The position numbers and the translations under genes are program-made. The notes under the pieces were generated by a model. The model saw only the letters and a program-made list of their open reading frames with translations, ran no database searches and had not been told where the DNA came from. Source: Spirosoma pollinicola (GTDB lineage: Bacteria; Bacteroidota; Bacteroidia; Cytophagales; Spirosomataceae). Taken from it: a stretch of 64,000 nt of DNA. Of this stretch, positions 9,392 through 19,034 are shown piece by piece. Numbering within the stretch: position 1 is the first letter of the stretch; each line of letters begins with the position of its first letter. Where the stretch lies: contig NZ_CP025096.1 in NCBI RefSeq assembly GCF_002831565.1, positions 5,186,609-5,250,608 on the forward strand, in the 5' to 3' direction.

Positions 9392-11542
9392 ATGCCTACG
9401 GAAAACAACAAAACCAACACAAACGACAAAATTGAGGAATTGGAGAAGAATCGGGAATATAGTACCGATGAATTTCTGACAACAAACCAGGGCTTACGGG
9501 TCAGCGATGATCAAAATTCGCTGAAAGCTGGTCCACGCGGAGCCACGCTACTGGAGGACTTTATCCTTCGGGAGAAAATCACGCATTTCGACCATGAGCG
9601 TATTCCTGAGCGTATTGTACACGCCCGTGGTGCAGCGGCTCATGGCTATTTTCAGGCCTATGAGTCGCAGGGCAATCTAACCAAAGCGAAATTCTTACAG
9701 GACCCTTCCTTAAAAACGCCCGTATTTGTACGGTTTTCCACTGTGGCCGGTTCGCGCGGCTCGAGCGATCTGGCGCGTGATGTTCGCGGGTTTGCCGTCA
9801 AGTTTTACACCGAAGAAGGTAACTTCGATCTGGTTGGTAATAACATACCGGTCTTCTTCATTCAGGATGCTATCAAGTTCCCTGACCTGATTCATGCCGT
9901 AAAACCCGAACCGCACAACGAAATTCCACAGGCGGCCTCTGCGCATAATACCTTCTGGGATTTTATCTCGATCACCCCCGAGTCGATGCACATGATTATG
10001 TGGGTTATGTCTGACCGCTCCTTACCCCGGAGTTACCGGATGATGGAAGGTTTTGGCGTTCATACATTCCGGTTTATTAACGCCGAAGGCAAATCCAGCT
10101 TTGTGAAGTTTCATTGGAAACCGCTTCTGGGCGTTCACTCGGTGGTTTGGGATGAAGCACAACTTATCTCGGGCCGCGATGCTGATTTCCACCGTCGCGA
10201 TCTATGGGACTCGATTAAAGGAGGGGCTTACCCTGAATGGGAATTGGGCGTTCAGATTGTGGACGAGGCCGACGAGCATAAATTTGACTTCGATCTACTG
10301 GATTCGACAAAACTCATTCCCGAAGAACTGGTGCCGGTTCAACGCCTTGGTAAGATGGTGCTTGACCGCAATCCCGACAATTATTTTGCTGAAACCGAGC
10401 AGGTTGCTTTCCATTTGGGCCATGTGGTTCCCGGCATAGATTTCAGCAATGATCCGCTGTTGCAGGGGCGTTTGTTCTCGTATACAGATACGCAATTGAA
10501 ACGGCTTGGTGGACCAAATTTCCACGAAATTCCCATCAACCGCCCCATCGTACCCATTCACAACGGGCAGCGCGACGGACACATGCGCCAGGCCATTAAT
10601 GTTGGCAAGACCAGCTATAGTCCTAATACGCTTAACGGTAATTCACCCGCTCAGGCAGGGGAAAAAGACGGTGGTTTTTCAAGTTACCCTGAACGCATCG
10701 ACGCGAACAAAGTGCGTGCGCGGAGTAAGAGCTTCATGGATCACTACAGCCAGGCTAAATTATTCTGGAACAGTCAGTCGGATACCGAAAAAACGCACAT
10801 TGTAAAAGCCCTTCGCTTTGAGTTAGGTAAAGTAGAGGCCGAAGAAATTCGCAAACGGATCGTTATCCAATTGTCTCAAGTTGACACGACACTGGCCACG
10901 CTTGTTGCCGAAGGCTTGGGCCTTGAGGTGCCATCGGCAGATGGGGTACAGCTAAACTGGGGTGTCCCCGCCGACGTTGATCCGGAGGAGTATAAGTCCA
11001 TTCCCGCTCAGTCGAATGTAGGCAGTTCGGCAGCGTTGAGCATGGCCAACCCGCCAAAAGTGGGCATAAAGACCCGTCAGGTAGCTATTCTGGCGGCTGA
11101 TGGAGTAGACGCTACTGACCTGGAAGCAATGAAAAACGCTTTGTCGGCAGAGGGGGCTGTTATTGCTATTATTGCACCACGGGTGGGTATGCTCAAGACG
11201 TCGACTGGTGAGATGGTCAAAATTGACGGCAGCCTGCAAACGTCGGCGTCGGTCGTGTTCGATGCTGTGTATGTGCCCGGTGGTCAGGCCAGCGTCAAAT
11301 CGCTTTTGCAGGAAGACGAATCCATCCGGTTCATTCATGAAGCCTTCATGCATTGCAAACCCATTGCTGCTACAGGCGAAGGGGTGGATTTGCTGAAAGC
11401 TGCTGCTACTGGCGGTGCCGCAACGTTACTAAGCAGTGACGGCGTTATCACCAGCGATCAGTCAAGTAGTGAGGTTCCTCAGAAATTCATTGAGGCTATC
11501 GGTCAGCACCGCTTCTGGAGCCGGGAAAAAGTACTCGTGTAA
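9392..11542 (+). CDS. katE: Large-subunit catalase (HPII type) with C-terminal DJ-1/PfpI-like domain
   Basis: 716-aa clade 2 catalase that splits H2O2 into water and O2. Residues 60-560 form the heme catalase core: catalytic His77 (VHARG), the distal Asn150 in VGNN, and RLFSYTDTQ with the proximal Tyr ligand. Residues about 575-716 form the extra class-I-glutamine-amidotransferase-like domain typical of large-subunit catalases (RQVAILAADGVD, PGG near 636). The product is probably cytoplasmic; no signal peptide is present. It is a single gene with a terminator 33 bp downstream. Its place inside the cbb3 region suits defence against peroxide formed on re-aeration (inference). Confidence 0.95.
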   Translation: MPTENNKTNTNDKIEELEKNREYSTDEFLTTNQGLRVSDDQNSLKAGPRGATLLEDFILREKITHFDHERIPERIVHARGAAAHGYFQAYESQGNLTKAKFLQDPSLKTPVFVRFSTVAGSRGSSDLARDVRGFAVKFYTEEGNFDLVGNNIPVFFIQDAIKFPDLIHAVKPEPHNEIPQAASAHNTFWDFISITPESMHMIMWVMSDRSLPRSYRMMEGFGVHTFRFINAEGKSSFVKFHWKPLLGVHSVVWDEAQLISGRDADFHRRDLWDSIKGGAYPEWELGVQIVDEADEHKFDFDLLDSTKLIPEELVPVQRLGKMVLDRNPDNYFAETEQVAFHLGHVVPGIDFSNDPLLQGRLFSYTDTQLKRLGGPNFHEIPINRPIVPIHNGQRDGHMRQAINVGKTSYSPNTLNGNSPAQAGEKDGGFSSYPERIDANKVRARSKSFMDHYSQAKLFWNSQSDTEKTHIVKALRFELGKVEAEEIRKRIVIQLSQVDTTLATLVAEGLGLEVPSADGVQLNWGVPADVDPEEYKSIPAQSNVGSSAALSMANPPKVGIKTRQVAILAADGVDATDLEAMKNALSAEGAVIAIIAPRVGMLKTSTGEMVKIDGSLQTSASVVFDAVYVPGGQASVKSLLQEDESIRFIHEAFMHCKPIAATGEGVDLLKAAATGGAATLLSSDGVITSDQSSSEVPQKFIEAIGQHRFWSREKVLV

Positions 11543-11574
11543 GTAAGCGGGTCGTAATTGTATAGGATTGACAG

Positions 11575-11601
11575 GGGCTGCCAGCGATGGTAGCCCTTTT
11601 T
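11575..11601 (+). terminator. Terminator of katE
   Basis: Nine-bp stem GGGCTGCCA / TGGTAGCCC (one G-T pair) with a GCGA loop at 11584-11587, followed by TTTTT. Confidence 0.8.
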
Positions 11602-11693
11602 GATTTACCGTTCGCTCAATGCCTGCTTTCATCTGTTGCCGTTTACGAGTAGCCCTGCGACCAATGGTTTAGAACAAATAATTTATCTGAATC

Positions 11694-12272
11694 ATGAGAA
11701 CAGGATTACTTTTTGGCATGCTACTGGGAGTAGCGAGCCTCAGCGGTTGCGCAACTAAAGAAACCGTAAAACCAACAGAAAACGCGTTAACTACCTTTAT
11801 CAATGCCGAAAATGCCATTACGTCGGGGTCACGCACGTCGGGTCCCTGGGAGTTGGGTGTGGTATTCAGTTCGTCGGTGGCGGGTAAATTAACGCAGGTC
11901 GGTAGTAAGATGCCGGAGCCGGGCTCCTACCGGATCATCGTGTGGGACTTTGATACAAAGCAGGTACTACGTCAAAAATCTATAGAGCAAACTGCGCCTG
12001 ACAAACTTACCTTGAATGACGTTGAGTCGCTGGCCCTGTCGGCTAACAAAAAGTATGTGATCAGCATCAATAGCCAGTCGGGCGGGGTGAATAAGAAGTA
12101 TGGCTTCGCCTACAAAACAGGTAGTGTCGATTTCATGCCATTTACAAAGGGGAGCATACTGGTATACAATGCCTGCTATCGCAACACGGCTACCGCTTTG
12201 TTCCCCGATGTTACTACCAATGTCAAATATGAACTGTACGGATATCCTGAGTTCACGTTCATACCCGATTGA
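11694..12272 (+). CDS. Lipoprotein of unknown function
   Basis: 192 aa with a clear lipoprotein signal: short basic start, hydrophobic stretch, and lipobox LSGC with the lipidated Cys near residue 19. The rest reads as beta-rich (alternating hydrophobic strands, WELGVVFSSSVAGKLTQVG). Several Bacteroidota lipoproteins of this size and style carry a DUF4082-like beta-sandwich, but the match is not firm. It is a single gene, ending at a strong bidirectional terminator shared with the convergent TonB receptor. Confidence 0.75.
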   Translation: MRTGLLFGMLLGVASLSGCATKETVKPTENALTTFINAENAITSGSRTSGPWELGVVFSSSVAGKLTQVGSKMPEPGSYRIIVWDFDTKQVLRQKSIEQTAPDKLTLNDVESLALSANKKYVISINSQSGGVNKKYGFAYKTGSVDFMPFTKGSILVYNACYRNTATALFPDVTTNVKYELYGYPEFTFIPD

Positions 12273-12297
12273 TCCTAAACCCTTCCTCGATTTTAAC

Positions 12298-12352
12298 GTC
12301 TCAAGCAAAAAAAGGGCTCTCTGTAGTAGAGAACCCTTTTTTTGCTTGAGAC
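12298..12352. terminator. Bidirectional terminator between convergent genes
   Basis: 24-bp arms (12298-12321 and 12329-12352) with one mismatch and a 7-nt loop. Runs of A on one side and T on the other make it a good terminator for both the lipoprotein gene and the TonB receptor gene. Confidence 0.85.
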
Positions 12353-12439
12353 CTGTTTAAACAGGTTCTTAATGAAGAATGATAATTTCCTGATTGATAC
12401 AATTATTCATTCTACACTCTCCATTATTTTCCCTGTCGC

Positions 12440-15235
12440 TTAGAACTTGACGTTCACGTTGGCATTGAAGGTCGTGCCCAGCTGGCTGAACTGCGAACCG
12501 TTATACCCCAGAATGTCGTAACGACCACTAAAGCCCAGGAAGCCACGCAATAACGCTTTGTCGGCGGGTTTGGCAATGGCTTGTGCTCCCGCGTCGTTCA
12601 GGGCTACTAAATCCCATTTAGGCAATACATTCAGCAGGTTGTTTACGTTTATAGTAGCCGAGACTTTTTTGGAGAAGCTATAGCCAACGCTCAAATCAGT
12701 AACAACGGCTGGTGTAAACGTAGCTTTGATGTTCTCCATTGCCGAGCCGCCGTTATCCAGATCCTGGAATGAGGTTGAGCCAAACAGGGTGTTGTTCAGA
12801 TTGATATTCCACCTGGCTATCGAATAATCACCACCAAAGATTACTTTATATTTTGGACGACTCTCGGTGAGCAATGATTTGATCTGCGTGTTCAGGATGC
12901 TTGAACCTGCCTCTTTGATGGCCGGCGGATCGGCGGGTGTACCCAGAATTTTGTTTTCCAGCATGATGTTACCCGCTACGTTCAACCCTAACTTACCGGC
13001 ACCGAGGCTGATGTTCCGGTAAGAAACGACATAGTCAAGACCGGCATTAACCGTGTTGATACCGTTAATGAAGAACTGAACCGTTTTGACACCCGCCTGA
13101 GTCAAAATCTTGCCCAGTGTACTGTTGGGGTCCGACGACGAGATGGATGAGCTATAAACGATACGGTCGGTTACGTTAATGTTAAAGTAATCCAGCGTGA
13201 TAGTCAGGTTTTTCGTTGGATTCAACGCAAGACCTACCGTGTAGTTGGTCGATTTCTCCGGCTTCAGCGGAGGAATACCCAGCAAACTAGCCTGCGAACT
13301 GCGGTTGTTGAATAAGCCCGACAATTGGATGGTACCACCCACAAAGGCCGCCTGAACCGACTGTGCGTAGATCTGGTGCAGGGTAGGGGCCCGGAATCCC
13401 GTTGAGGCCGAAGCTCTCAACACCACTTTGTCATCCGCAAATTTATAGCGCGATGATAGCTTCCAGACATTGGCTGTGCCGAAATCGCTATAGCTTTCTG
13501 TACGGGCAGTACCGTTCAACAGGAAGTTTTTGGTAACGTCATAACTCACATCGGCGTAGGCACCGATGTTGAAACGCTGGTTTGTTCCAGCGTTCAGCTT
13601 ATTGATACCGGGGAATGAATTGGCCCCTTCGCCGTCGTACGATGCGTCATCTCCTGCAAGGATCGTGTATTTCTCTGTCCGGCCCTCAATACCGAAAGCG
13701 ATACCTAATTTGTCGGTCACCTGTTTGGATACATCGATGTTGCCAACAAGATGCCCGAACTGGTAGCCGCCTGGTTTGAAGCGTGTTGGACTGGATTTTC
13801 CTAGGGTGCGGTTTACAGTGTTCTCTACTGTATAGACCTGCTCATTGAAACCGGTAGTTAAGCTGGCATCATGTTTCCATCCGTTGGTTTCGCCTTTTAC
13901 ACCTACCGTTGCATTGTAGTCGATCAGATTACCTTCAAATGTTGGCCCATAACCGATATACCCTTTGTACAGATCAACATTGTCTTCGGTTGGGAAAGCA
14001 AGCGTGGCCTGTGTCAGGTAGTTTTTGCCGCCGTTGTCGGTAATGCTGTGCAGCAAGCCGCGATCCTGCCGCCAGTAAGGGGGACGATAGTTGGCAAAAC
14101 TAGCTACCCGTTTCACAACCATAGCTGCGTTACCGTACAGATCAAGTTTATCGCCAATGGGTATACTGGCGTTGATCAGGAAGCGGGCCGCTTTTGTGGC
14201 CCCCGTACCGTTCACGTTGTTGGCGGTAGGGTAATCTTTCAGGTAGTTCGTGATCAGCGCATTCTGGGCGGCATCGCCACCAAACGTAGCAATCTCGGTG
14301 GGTACATCGACAATGCCCGACCGAACGGCACTGTTCTGCTGCATGAAGTCGACGGTGTAATTGACAAATCCTCTACTGCCAACGTTGCTGCCACCATTGA
14401 GGGCCAGGTTATACATGCCGCCGTCACCTTTTGACGTGACACCCGTGTTCAGGTTAACGCTGGTATAGTCGAATTTATCTTTCAGGATTATGTTCATTAC
14501 CCCGGCAATGGCATCGGAACCATACTGGGCCGAGGCACCATCGCGCAAAATTTCAACGCGTTTGATGGCCTGCTGTGGAATGGCCGAAATGTCGACGCCT
14601 GTTTCGCCACGACCCGGTGAGAACTGCACATATAACAGTGAACTCAGGTTTTTGCGTTTTCCGTTGATGAGGATCAATGTCCGGCTGGGGCCCATGTTGC
14701 GGAGTTCCCAGGGGTCAAGAAGGGTAGTGGCATCGTTAACGGGGGTGTTAACGGTGTTGAACGAAGGCACACGATACTGCAACGATCTGTCGAACGTAGG
14801 CTGTCCGGTCGTTCTCAGGTCGTTGGCGGAAATAATATCGACGGGCACGGGTGAGTCGATCAATGAACGCTGTGAAGCGCGGCTACCCACTACCACCACT
14901 TCGGCCAGGTCTGCCGAGGACGCATCGAGGGCCACATCGAGCGTAACATCGCTACCCGCTATGCTCACTGTTTTTGTTACCGTTGTTAAGCCCACAAAGG
15001 AGTAAACAACCTGATAGCTGCCATTGGCCAGCCGTAACGTATAGGCACCGTTCGCATCGGTCGTTGTGCCCGTTGTGGTCCCTTTGAGTGCGATAGTTGC
15101 GCCTACAATAGGTTCTTTAAGCGCATCCCGAACAATTCCTTTCAAAAGGGACTGTGCCTGTGCATTGCCTAATGAAAGGCAAATAAGAAAACCTATTGTA
15201 CAGAGTGAGTTGATAAGTAAACGATATTTGATCAT
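12440..15235 (-). CDS. TonB-dependent receptor
   Basis: 931 aa. Signal peptide to about residue 27 (AQAQ), carboxypeptidase-regulatory-like domain (30-115, GIVRDALKEPIVGATIALKG), plug domain (about 125-250, with VPVDIISANDL and QRVEILRDG-like IKRVEILRDGASAQYGSDAI), then a 22-strand-type barrel ending in NVNVKF. The plug resembles siderophore/cobalamin-type receptors more than SusC. No ligand clue is provided by neighbours: it converges on a lipoprotein gene and is separated from the desaturase by 333 bp. Confidence 0.9.
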   Translation of the reverse strand: MIKYRLLINSLCTIGFLICLSLGNAQAQSLLKGIVRDALKEPIVGATIALKGTTTGTTTDANGAYTLRLANGSYQVVYSFVGLTTVTKTVSIAGSDVTLDVALDASSADLAEVVVVGSRASQRSLIDSPVPVDIISANDLRTTGQPTFDRSLQYRVPSFNTVNTPVNDATTLLDPWELRNMGPSRTLILINGKRKNLSSLLYVQFSPGRGETGVDISAIPQQAIKRVEILRDGASAQYGSDAIAGVMNIILKDKFDYTSVNLNTGVTSKGDGGMYNLALNGGSNVGSRGFVNYTVDFMQQNSAVRSGIVDVPTEIATFGGDAAQNALITNYLKDYPTANNVNGTGATKAARFLINASIPIGDKLDLYGNAAMVVKRVASFANYRPPYWRQDRGLLHSITDNGGKNYLTQATLAFPTEDNVDLYKGYIGYGPTFEGNLIDYNATVGVKGETNGWKHDASLTTGFNEQVYTVENTVNRTLGKSSPTRFKPGGYQFGHLVGNIDVSKQVTDKLGIAFGIEGRTEKYTILAGDDASYDGEGANSFPGINKLNAGTNQRFNIGAYADVSYDVTKNFLLNGTARTESYSDFGTANVWKLSSRYKFADDKVVLRASASTGFRAPTLHQIYAQSVQAAFVGGTIQLSGLFNNRSSQASLLGIPPLKPEKSTNYTVGLALNPTKNLTITLDYFNINVTDRIVYSSSISSSDPNSTLGKILTQAGVKTVQFFINGINTVNAGLDYVVSYRNISLGAGKLGLNVAGNIMLENKILGTPADPPAIKEAGSSILNTQIKSLLTESRPKYKVIFGGDYSIARWNINLNNTLFGSTSFQDLDNGGSAMENIKATFTPAVVTDLSVGYSFSKKVSATINVNNLLNVLPKWDLVALNDAGAQAIAKPADKALLRGFLGFSGRYDILGYNGSQFSQLGTTFNANVNVKF

Positions 15236-15504
15236 ACTGGTTATATAATAGTTAGACTGTAAATGTATGGGAAATGAGTATATCTGACAAAGTTAAATAT
15301 CCTTTTTATTAGGTACAATTAATTCTGTAGCTCCAAAAGAATTGTTTTCATTTCAATTAATAAAATAATGTTTTGATTTATTCATAAATAGTAAAATTAT
15401 TGTTTAATAAGATTTTGAGTAATCATGTTGGATATACTGTATTATCATGTATCTACACCGATACATTCATTTGCTTGGTAGCCGATCTCCCAATTATATA
15501 CAAA
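15236..15504. other. AT-rich gap upstream of the TonB receptor
   Basis: About 270 bp, strongly AT-rich between 15290 and 15420. It must contain the receptor promoter (minus strand). Two short frames read here have no gene-like character. A terminator for the desaturase closes the gap on the right. Confidence 0.4.
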
Positions 15505-15549
15505 AACGGCGTTCCGCTCAAAAGGCCACAGCCCAGGCGGAACGCCGTT
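15505..15549 (-). terminator. Terminator of the desaturase gene
   Basis: Perfect 13-bp arms (15505-15517 and 15537-15549), followed on the minus strand by a T-run; 20 bp beyond the desaturase stop. Confidence 0.8.
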
Positions 15550-15568
15550 CTATTACAAACGAACCAAC

Positions 15569-16318
15569 TCACATATACGCTTCGTCGCGCCCTACACGCA
15601 ATTTCACGATTTTAAGGGCATTCAATAGTTTCAATAATGGATAGGCGGGGTCGAACTCGTGCCAGCGAAATCCACCAAAATTGGCTCGACCGCCATATTT
15701 GTGGTGATTGTTGTGGTATGACTCACCCATCATCAGGAAGTCGAACGGCAGCAGGTTCCTGGCTGTATCGTCCACTTCGAAGTTGATGTAGCCATAGCGG
15801 TGGGCATACCAGTTGATGATGGCACCGTGAACCGGGCCCATCAAAAAGTGGAAAGGGAGCAACAGAAATAACCAGGGGGATGTTGCGAACTGGATATAAA
15901 ACAGCGTGTAAGCCGTCATCCAGGCTACCCGTACCAGCCATTGATCACCTAAACGTTCCATCCACGGCCAGTTTGGAACCCCCTTTTTGAACTTCGCCGG
16001 AATCGAATCGCGGTTGTTCAGGATATCGTTATAATAGGTTCGGGTCTTCCACATCATATCGAATAGGTTTTTAGAATAATCCGGCGAATGCGGGTCATTC
16101 TCTGTATCGGCATGGGCGTGGTGCAGCCGGTGCATGATGCCGTAGGCGCGGGGGCTTAGAAAGGAAGAACCCTGGCTGATGAATGTCAGAACGTAAAAAA
16201 CTTTTTCCCATCCTTTGCTCATGGTGAACATCTGGTGGGCAGCATAGCGGTGGAGGAAGAGCGTCTGCATGAGTACCGAGAGATACCAATGCGCAAGAAA
16301 AAAAGCAAGAATAATCAT
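15569..16318 (-). CDS. Acyl-CoA / fatty-acid desaturase
   Basis: 249-aa integral membrane di-iron enzyme that introduces a double bond in acyl chains using O2. All three histidine boxes are visible: HRYAAH (residues 23-28), HRLHHAH (about 63-70) and HNNHH (about 200-205), between hydrophobic segments. Length fits the bacterial delta-9 desaturase group. It is divergent from ccoS, and an FNR-like palindrome lies 87 bp upstream of its start, with a TACTTTTA element centred 33 bp nearer. A low-oxygen promoter for an oxygen-requiring desaturase would make sense as compensation for scarce O2 (inference). Confidence 0.9.
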   Translation of the reverse strand: MIILAFFLAHWYLSVLMQTLFLHRYAAHQMFTMSKGWEKVFYVLTFISQGSSFLSPRAYGIMHRLHHAHADTENDPHSPDYSKNLFDMMWKTRTYYNDILNNRDSIPAKFKKGVPNWPWMERLGDQWLVRVAWMTAYTLFYIQFATSPWLFLLLPFHFLMGPVHGAIINWYAHRYGYINFEVDDTARNLLPFDFLMMGESYHNNHHKYGGRANFGGFRWHEFDPAYPLLKLLNALKIVKLRVGRDEAYM

Positions 16319-16405
16319 TCGTAAACAGGAGCCCGATGGAAGCCGGGTAAGGGGAGTTAAGCGAATTCCGGCCGTAAAAGTAGCGGCTCCTGGAAGTGCG
16401 GGAAC

Positions 16406-16417
16406 TGACTTCTGTCA
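16406..16417. promoter_or_regulatory. FNR/CRP-like operator, TGAC-N4-GTCA (desaturase/ccoS)
   Basis: Perfect CTGAC-N4-GTCAG palindrome at 16405-16418. It is 87 bp from the desaturase start; on the minus strand TACTTTTA (16375-16382) matches TAnnTTTG in 7 of 8 positions and is centred 33 bp away. Confidence 0.55.
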
Positions 16418-16453
16418 GATACGAAGATGAGATTAATTAGCTCGTTTTCAGCT

Positions 16454-16465
16454 TGAATTTTATCA
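16454..16465 (+). promoter_or_regulatory. Variant FNR-like site upstream of ccoS
   Basis: TGAA-N4-ATCA, one mismatch from TGAY-N4-RTCA and preceded by T as in the FNR half-site. It lies 74 bp from the ccoS start; TACGTTGC at 16488-16495 is a weak -7-like element centred 32 bp downstream. Confidence 0.35.
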
Positions 16466-16539
16466 GTTGTTTGCCTGATGAAACTCATACGTTGCCCATC
16501 AGATTACCCGCACTTTTGGGCCAGCAAACGCTTACGGAT

Positions 16540-16713
16540 ATGCATGTTATTTTCTTTATGATCGGCATTAGTCTGCTGATGGCAATGGGGTTTCTCGGCG
16601 CTTTTCTGTGGTCAATGCGCAGCGGCCAGCAAGACGATTTGTATACACCCGCTATGCGAATGCTGGTCGATGACAATGAACCAACCACTGCCTCCACTGA
16701 TACCCCCGTTTAA
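16540..16713 (+). CDS. ccoS: cbb3 oxidase assembly protein CcoS
   Basis: 57-aa single-span membrane protein: MHVIFFMIGISLLMAMGF begins the helix and is followed by a WSMRSGQQDD segment, the typical CcoS pattern (helix then G-Q-x-D-D). CcoS is needed to insert cofactors into cbb3 oxidase. The frame is open from 16453, but the extra N-terminal stretch is not hydrophobic or conserved-looking, so the start at 16540 is preferred. It is the first gene of the oxidase operon, with ccoNO 15 bp downstream. Confidence 0.85.
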   Translation: MHVIFFMIGISLLMAMGFLGAFLWSMRSGQQDDLYTPAMRMLVDDNEPTTASTDTPV

Positions 16714-16728
16714 CAGTCTGTTACCACT

Positions 16729-18927
16729 ATGAATGTTTCACAGAAACCGCCCACAATTATCTCGTCTGATCGAACCCAGCTTGGGAAAGCAGACACACCG
16801 CCTGTTGAGTACTTTGCGTATGACAACACCACGGTCCGTAATTTTGCCATAGCCACCATCATTTGGGGGGTAATTGGTATGCTGGTCGGTGTTATAATTG
16901 CCAGCCAGTTGTTTGCACCAGCCGCCAACCTTGGCAATCAGTACACGACCTTCGGACGGATTCGGCCCTTGCACACCAACGCGGTCATTTTCGCCTTTGT
17001 GGGTAACGCCATTTTTATGGGCGTTTATTATTCGCTCCAGCGGCTCTGTAAAGCCCGGATGTTTAGCGATGTGCTGAGTAAAATTCACTTCTGGGGCTGG
17101 CAGGCGATCATAGTATCGGCTGTTTTGACATTACCCCTGGGGCTGACCACTTCGCACGAATACGCCGAACTTGAATGGCCTATCGATATTGCCATCACGT
17201 TGATCTGGGTTGTGTTCGGGATCAATATGTTCGGTACGATTATCAAACGTCGGGAACGTCACCTGTATGTAGCCATCTGGTTTTACATCTCAACGTTCGT
17301 AACAATTGCCGTACTGCACATTGTGAACTCCTTCGAAATGCCGGTTAGCCTGTTCAAAAGCTACTATCTGTATGCTGGCGTACAGGATGCGCTTGTTCAG
17401 TGGTGGTATGGTCACAATGCCGTAGCGTTCTTCCTGACTACGCCGTTTCTGGGAATGATGTATTACTTCCTGCCCAAGATGGCTAAACGGCCTGTTTATT
17501 CGTACAAACTATCGATTCTGCACTTCTGGGCCTTGATTTTTTTATACATCTGGGCCGGTCCTCACCATTTACTTTATTCGTCGCTACCCGATTGGGCGCA
17601 ATCGCTGGGAACCGCTTTCTCCATCATGCTTATTGCGCCATCCTGGGGCGGTATGATCAACGGTCTGCTCACCCTGCGTGGTGCCTGGGACAAGGTACGT
17701 GAAGATACCATCCTGAAATTCATGGTGGTAGGCGTGACGGCCTATGGCATGGCCACCTTCGAAGGCCCCCTATTGTCGCTCAAGAACGTGAACGCCATTG
17801 GCCACTTTACCGACTGGATCGTAGCCCACGTGCACGTGGGTGCTTTAGGCTGGAATGGCTTCCTGGTTTTTGCTATTCTGTACTGGCTCATTCCGCGTAT
17901 ATATCGCACGGAGCTATACTCGAAAAAACTGATGGCCATCCACTTCTGGATCGCTACGCTGGGTATTCTGTTCTATGCTGTTCCTATGTATATCTCGGGC
18001 TTTACCCAGGGTATGATGTGGAAAGAATTTACAGCTGAGGGTGTTCTGAAATACCCTAACTTTCTGGAAACGACGCTGCAATTGCTGCCTATGCACATGA
18101 TGCGGGCCTTTGGTGGCACGCTCTACCTGACGGGGGCTATTCTGATGGCCGTTAATATCTTCAAAACGATGGCCGCTGGTAAGCTGGTTGCCAATGAAGC
18201 CGCCGAAGCACCTGCCCTTGCGGTTGCCTACGTGCCTACCGGTGGCGATACCTTCTGGCACCGCTGGCTCGAACGGAAACCTATTCCGTTCCTGATTGGC
18301 TCACTGGTCGTTATTTTGATTGGCTCCATGATCGAGCTGATTCCAACCTTTATGGTGCAATCCAATGTGCCTACCATTTCGGCTGTTCAGCCGTATACGG
18401 CGCTTGAAGTGCAGGGTCGTGACCTCTACATTCGTGAAGGTTGCGTGAACTGCCACAGCCAGATGGTTCGGCCGTTCCGCTCAGAAACAGAGCGTTATGG
18501 CGAATATTCGAAAGCGGGTGAATTTGTTTATGACCACCCATTCCTGTGGGGTAGCAAACGTACCGGACCGGATCTTCACCGCATCGGCGGCAAGTACCCC
18601 GACTCTTGGCACTACCACCACATGCGTGAACCAACATCCATGTCGCCGGGCTCAATTATGCCGCCTTACCCCTGGTTGCTGGAGCAGAAACTCGACGTTT
18701 CGAACACATCGGATAAACTCGCTGCCCTGCGCAAAGTGGGTGTTCCTTACTCTGACTTCACGGTCTACAACGCTAATGTTGAGTTAGAAAAACAGGCGAA
18801 GGGCGTAAGTGACCAACTGGCTAAAGATGGTATTAAGGTAGCCCCCGATAAGGAGATCGTTGCCCTGATTGGCTACCTGCAACGGTTAGGAACGGATATT
18901 AAGAAAATGGAAACAAGTCAAAAATAA
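16729..18927 (+). CDS. ccoN: cbb3-type cytochrome c oxidase, fused subunits I and II (CcoN-CcoO)
   Basis: 732-aa fusion. Residues about 20-490 are the CcoN heme-copper core with about 12 membrane helices and conserved His such as the HTNAVIFAF, WWYGHNAV and AHVHVGALGWNG segments. Residues about 510-732 are CcoO: one anchor helix (IPFLIGSLVVILIGSMIE) and a periplasmic mono-heme c domain with CVNCH and the downstream SIMPPYPW methionine ligand segment. The fusion is usual in Bacteroidota, separate genes in proteobacteria. It reduces O2 to water at high affinity while pumping protons. Second gene of the operon. Confidence 0.95.
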   Translation: MNVSQKPPTIISSDRTQLGKADTPPVEYFAYDNTTVRNFAIATIIWGVIGMLVGVIIASQLFAPAANLGNQYTTFGRIRPLHTNAVIFAFVGNAIFMGVYYSLQRLCKARMFSDVLSKIHFWGWQAIIVSAVLTLPLGLTTSHEYAELEWPIDIAITLIWVVFGINMFGTIIKRRERHLYVAIWFYISTFVTIAVLHIVNSFEMPVSLFKSYYLYAGVQDALVQWWYGHNAVAFFLTTPFLGMMYYFLPKMAKRPVYSYKLSILHFWALIFLYIWAGPHHLLYSSLPDWAQSLGTAFSIMLIAPSWGGMINGLLTLRGAWDKVREDTILKFMVVGVTAYGMATFEGPLLSLKNVNAIGHFTDWIVAHVHVGALGWNGFLVFAILYWLIPRIYRTELYSKKLMAIHFWIATLGILFYAVPMYISGFTQGMMWKEFTAEGVLKYPNFLETTLQLLPMHMMRAFGGTLYLTGAILMAVNIFKTMAAGKLVANEAAEAPALAVAYVPTGGDTFWHRWLERKPIPFLIGSLVVILIGSMIELIPTFMVQSNVPTISAVQPYTALEVQGRDLYIREGCVNCHSQMVRPFRSETERYGEYSKAGEFVYDHPFLWGSKRTGPDLHRIGGKYPDSWHYHHMREPTSMSPGSIMPPYPWLLEQKLDVSNTSDKLAALRKVGVPYSDFTVYNANVELEKQAKGVSDQLAKDGIKVAPDKEIVALIGYLQRLGTDIKKMETSQK

Positions 18928-18941
18928 GGAGTTAGTATGCA

Positions 18942-19017
18942 GGAGCGAGTAGTGAGGAGTTGCTTTCGCGTCAGCAAGAGTAAGCGTCAGCCCTCCTCAC
19001 TCCTTACTCCTCGCTCC
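18942..19017. repeat. Imperfect inverted repeat between ccoNO and ccoQ
   Basis: GGAGCGAG (18942-18949) pairs with CTCGCTCC (19010-19017), and GTGAGGAG (18952-18959) with CTCCTCAC (18993-19000). It lies inside the oxidase operon, so it may act as an RNA stability or partial-termination element rather than a terminator. Confidence 0.6.
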
Positions 19018-19034
19018 CAATACTAAAAAAAGCC

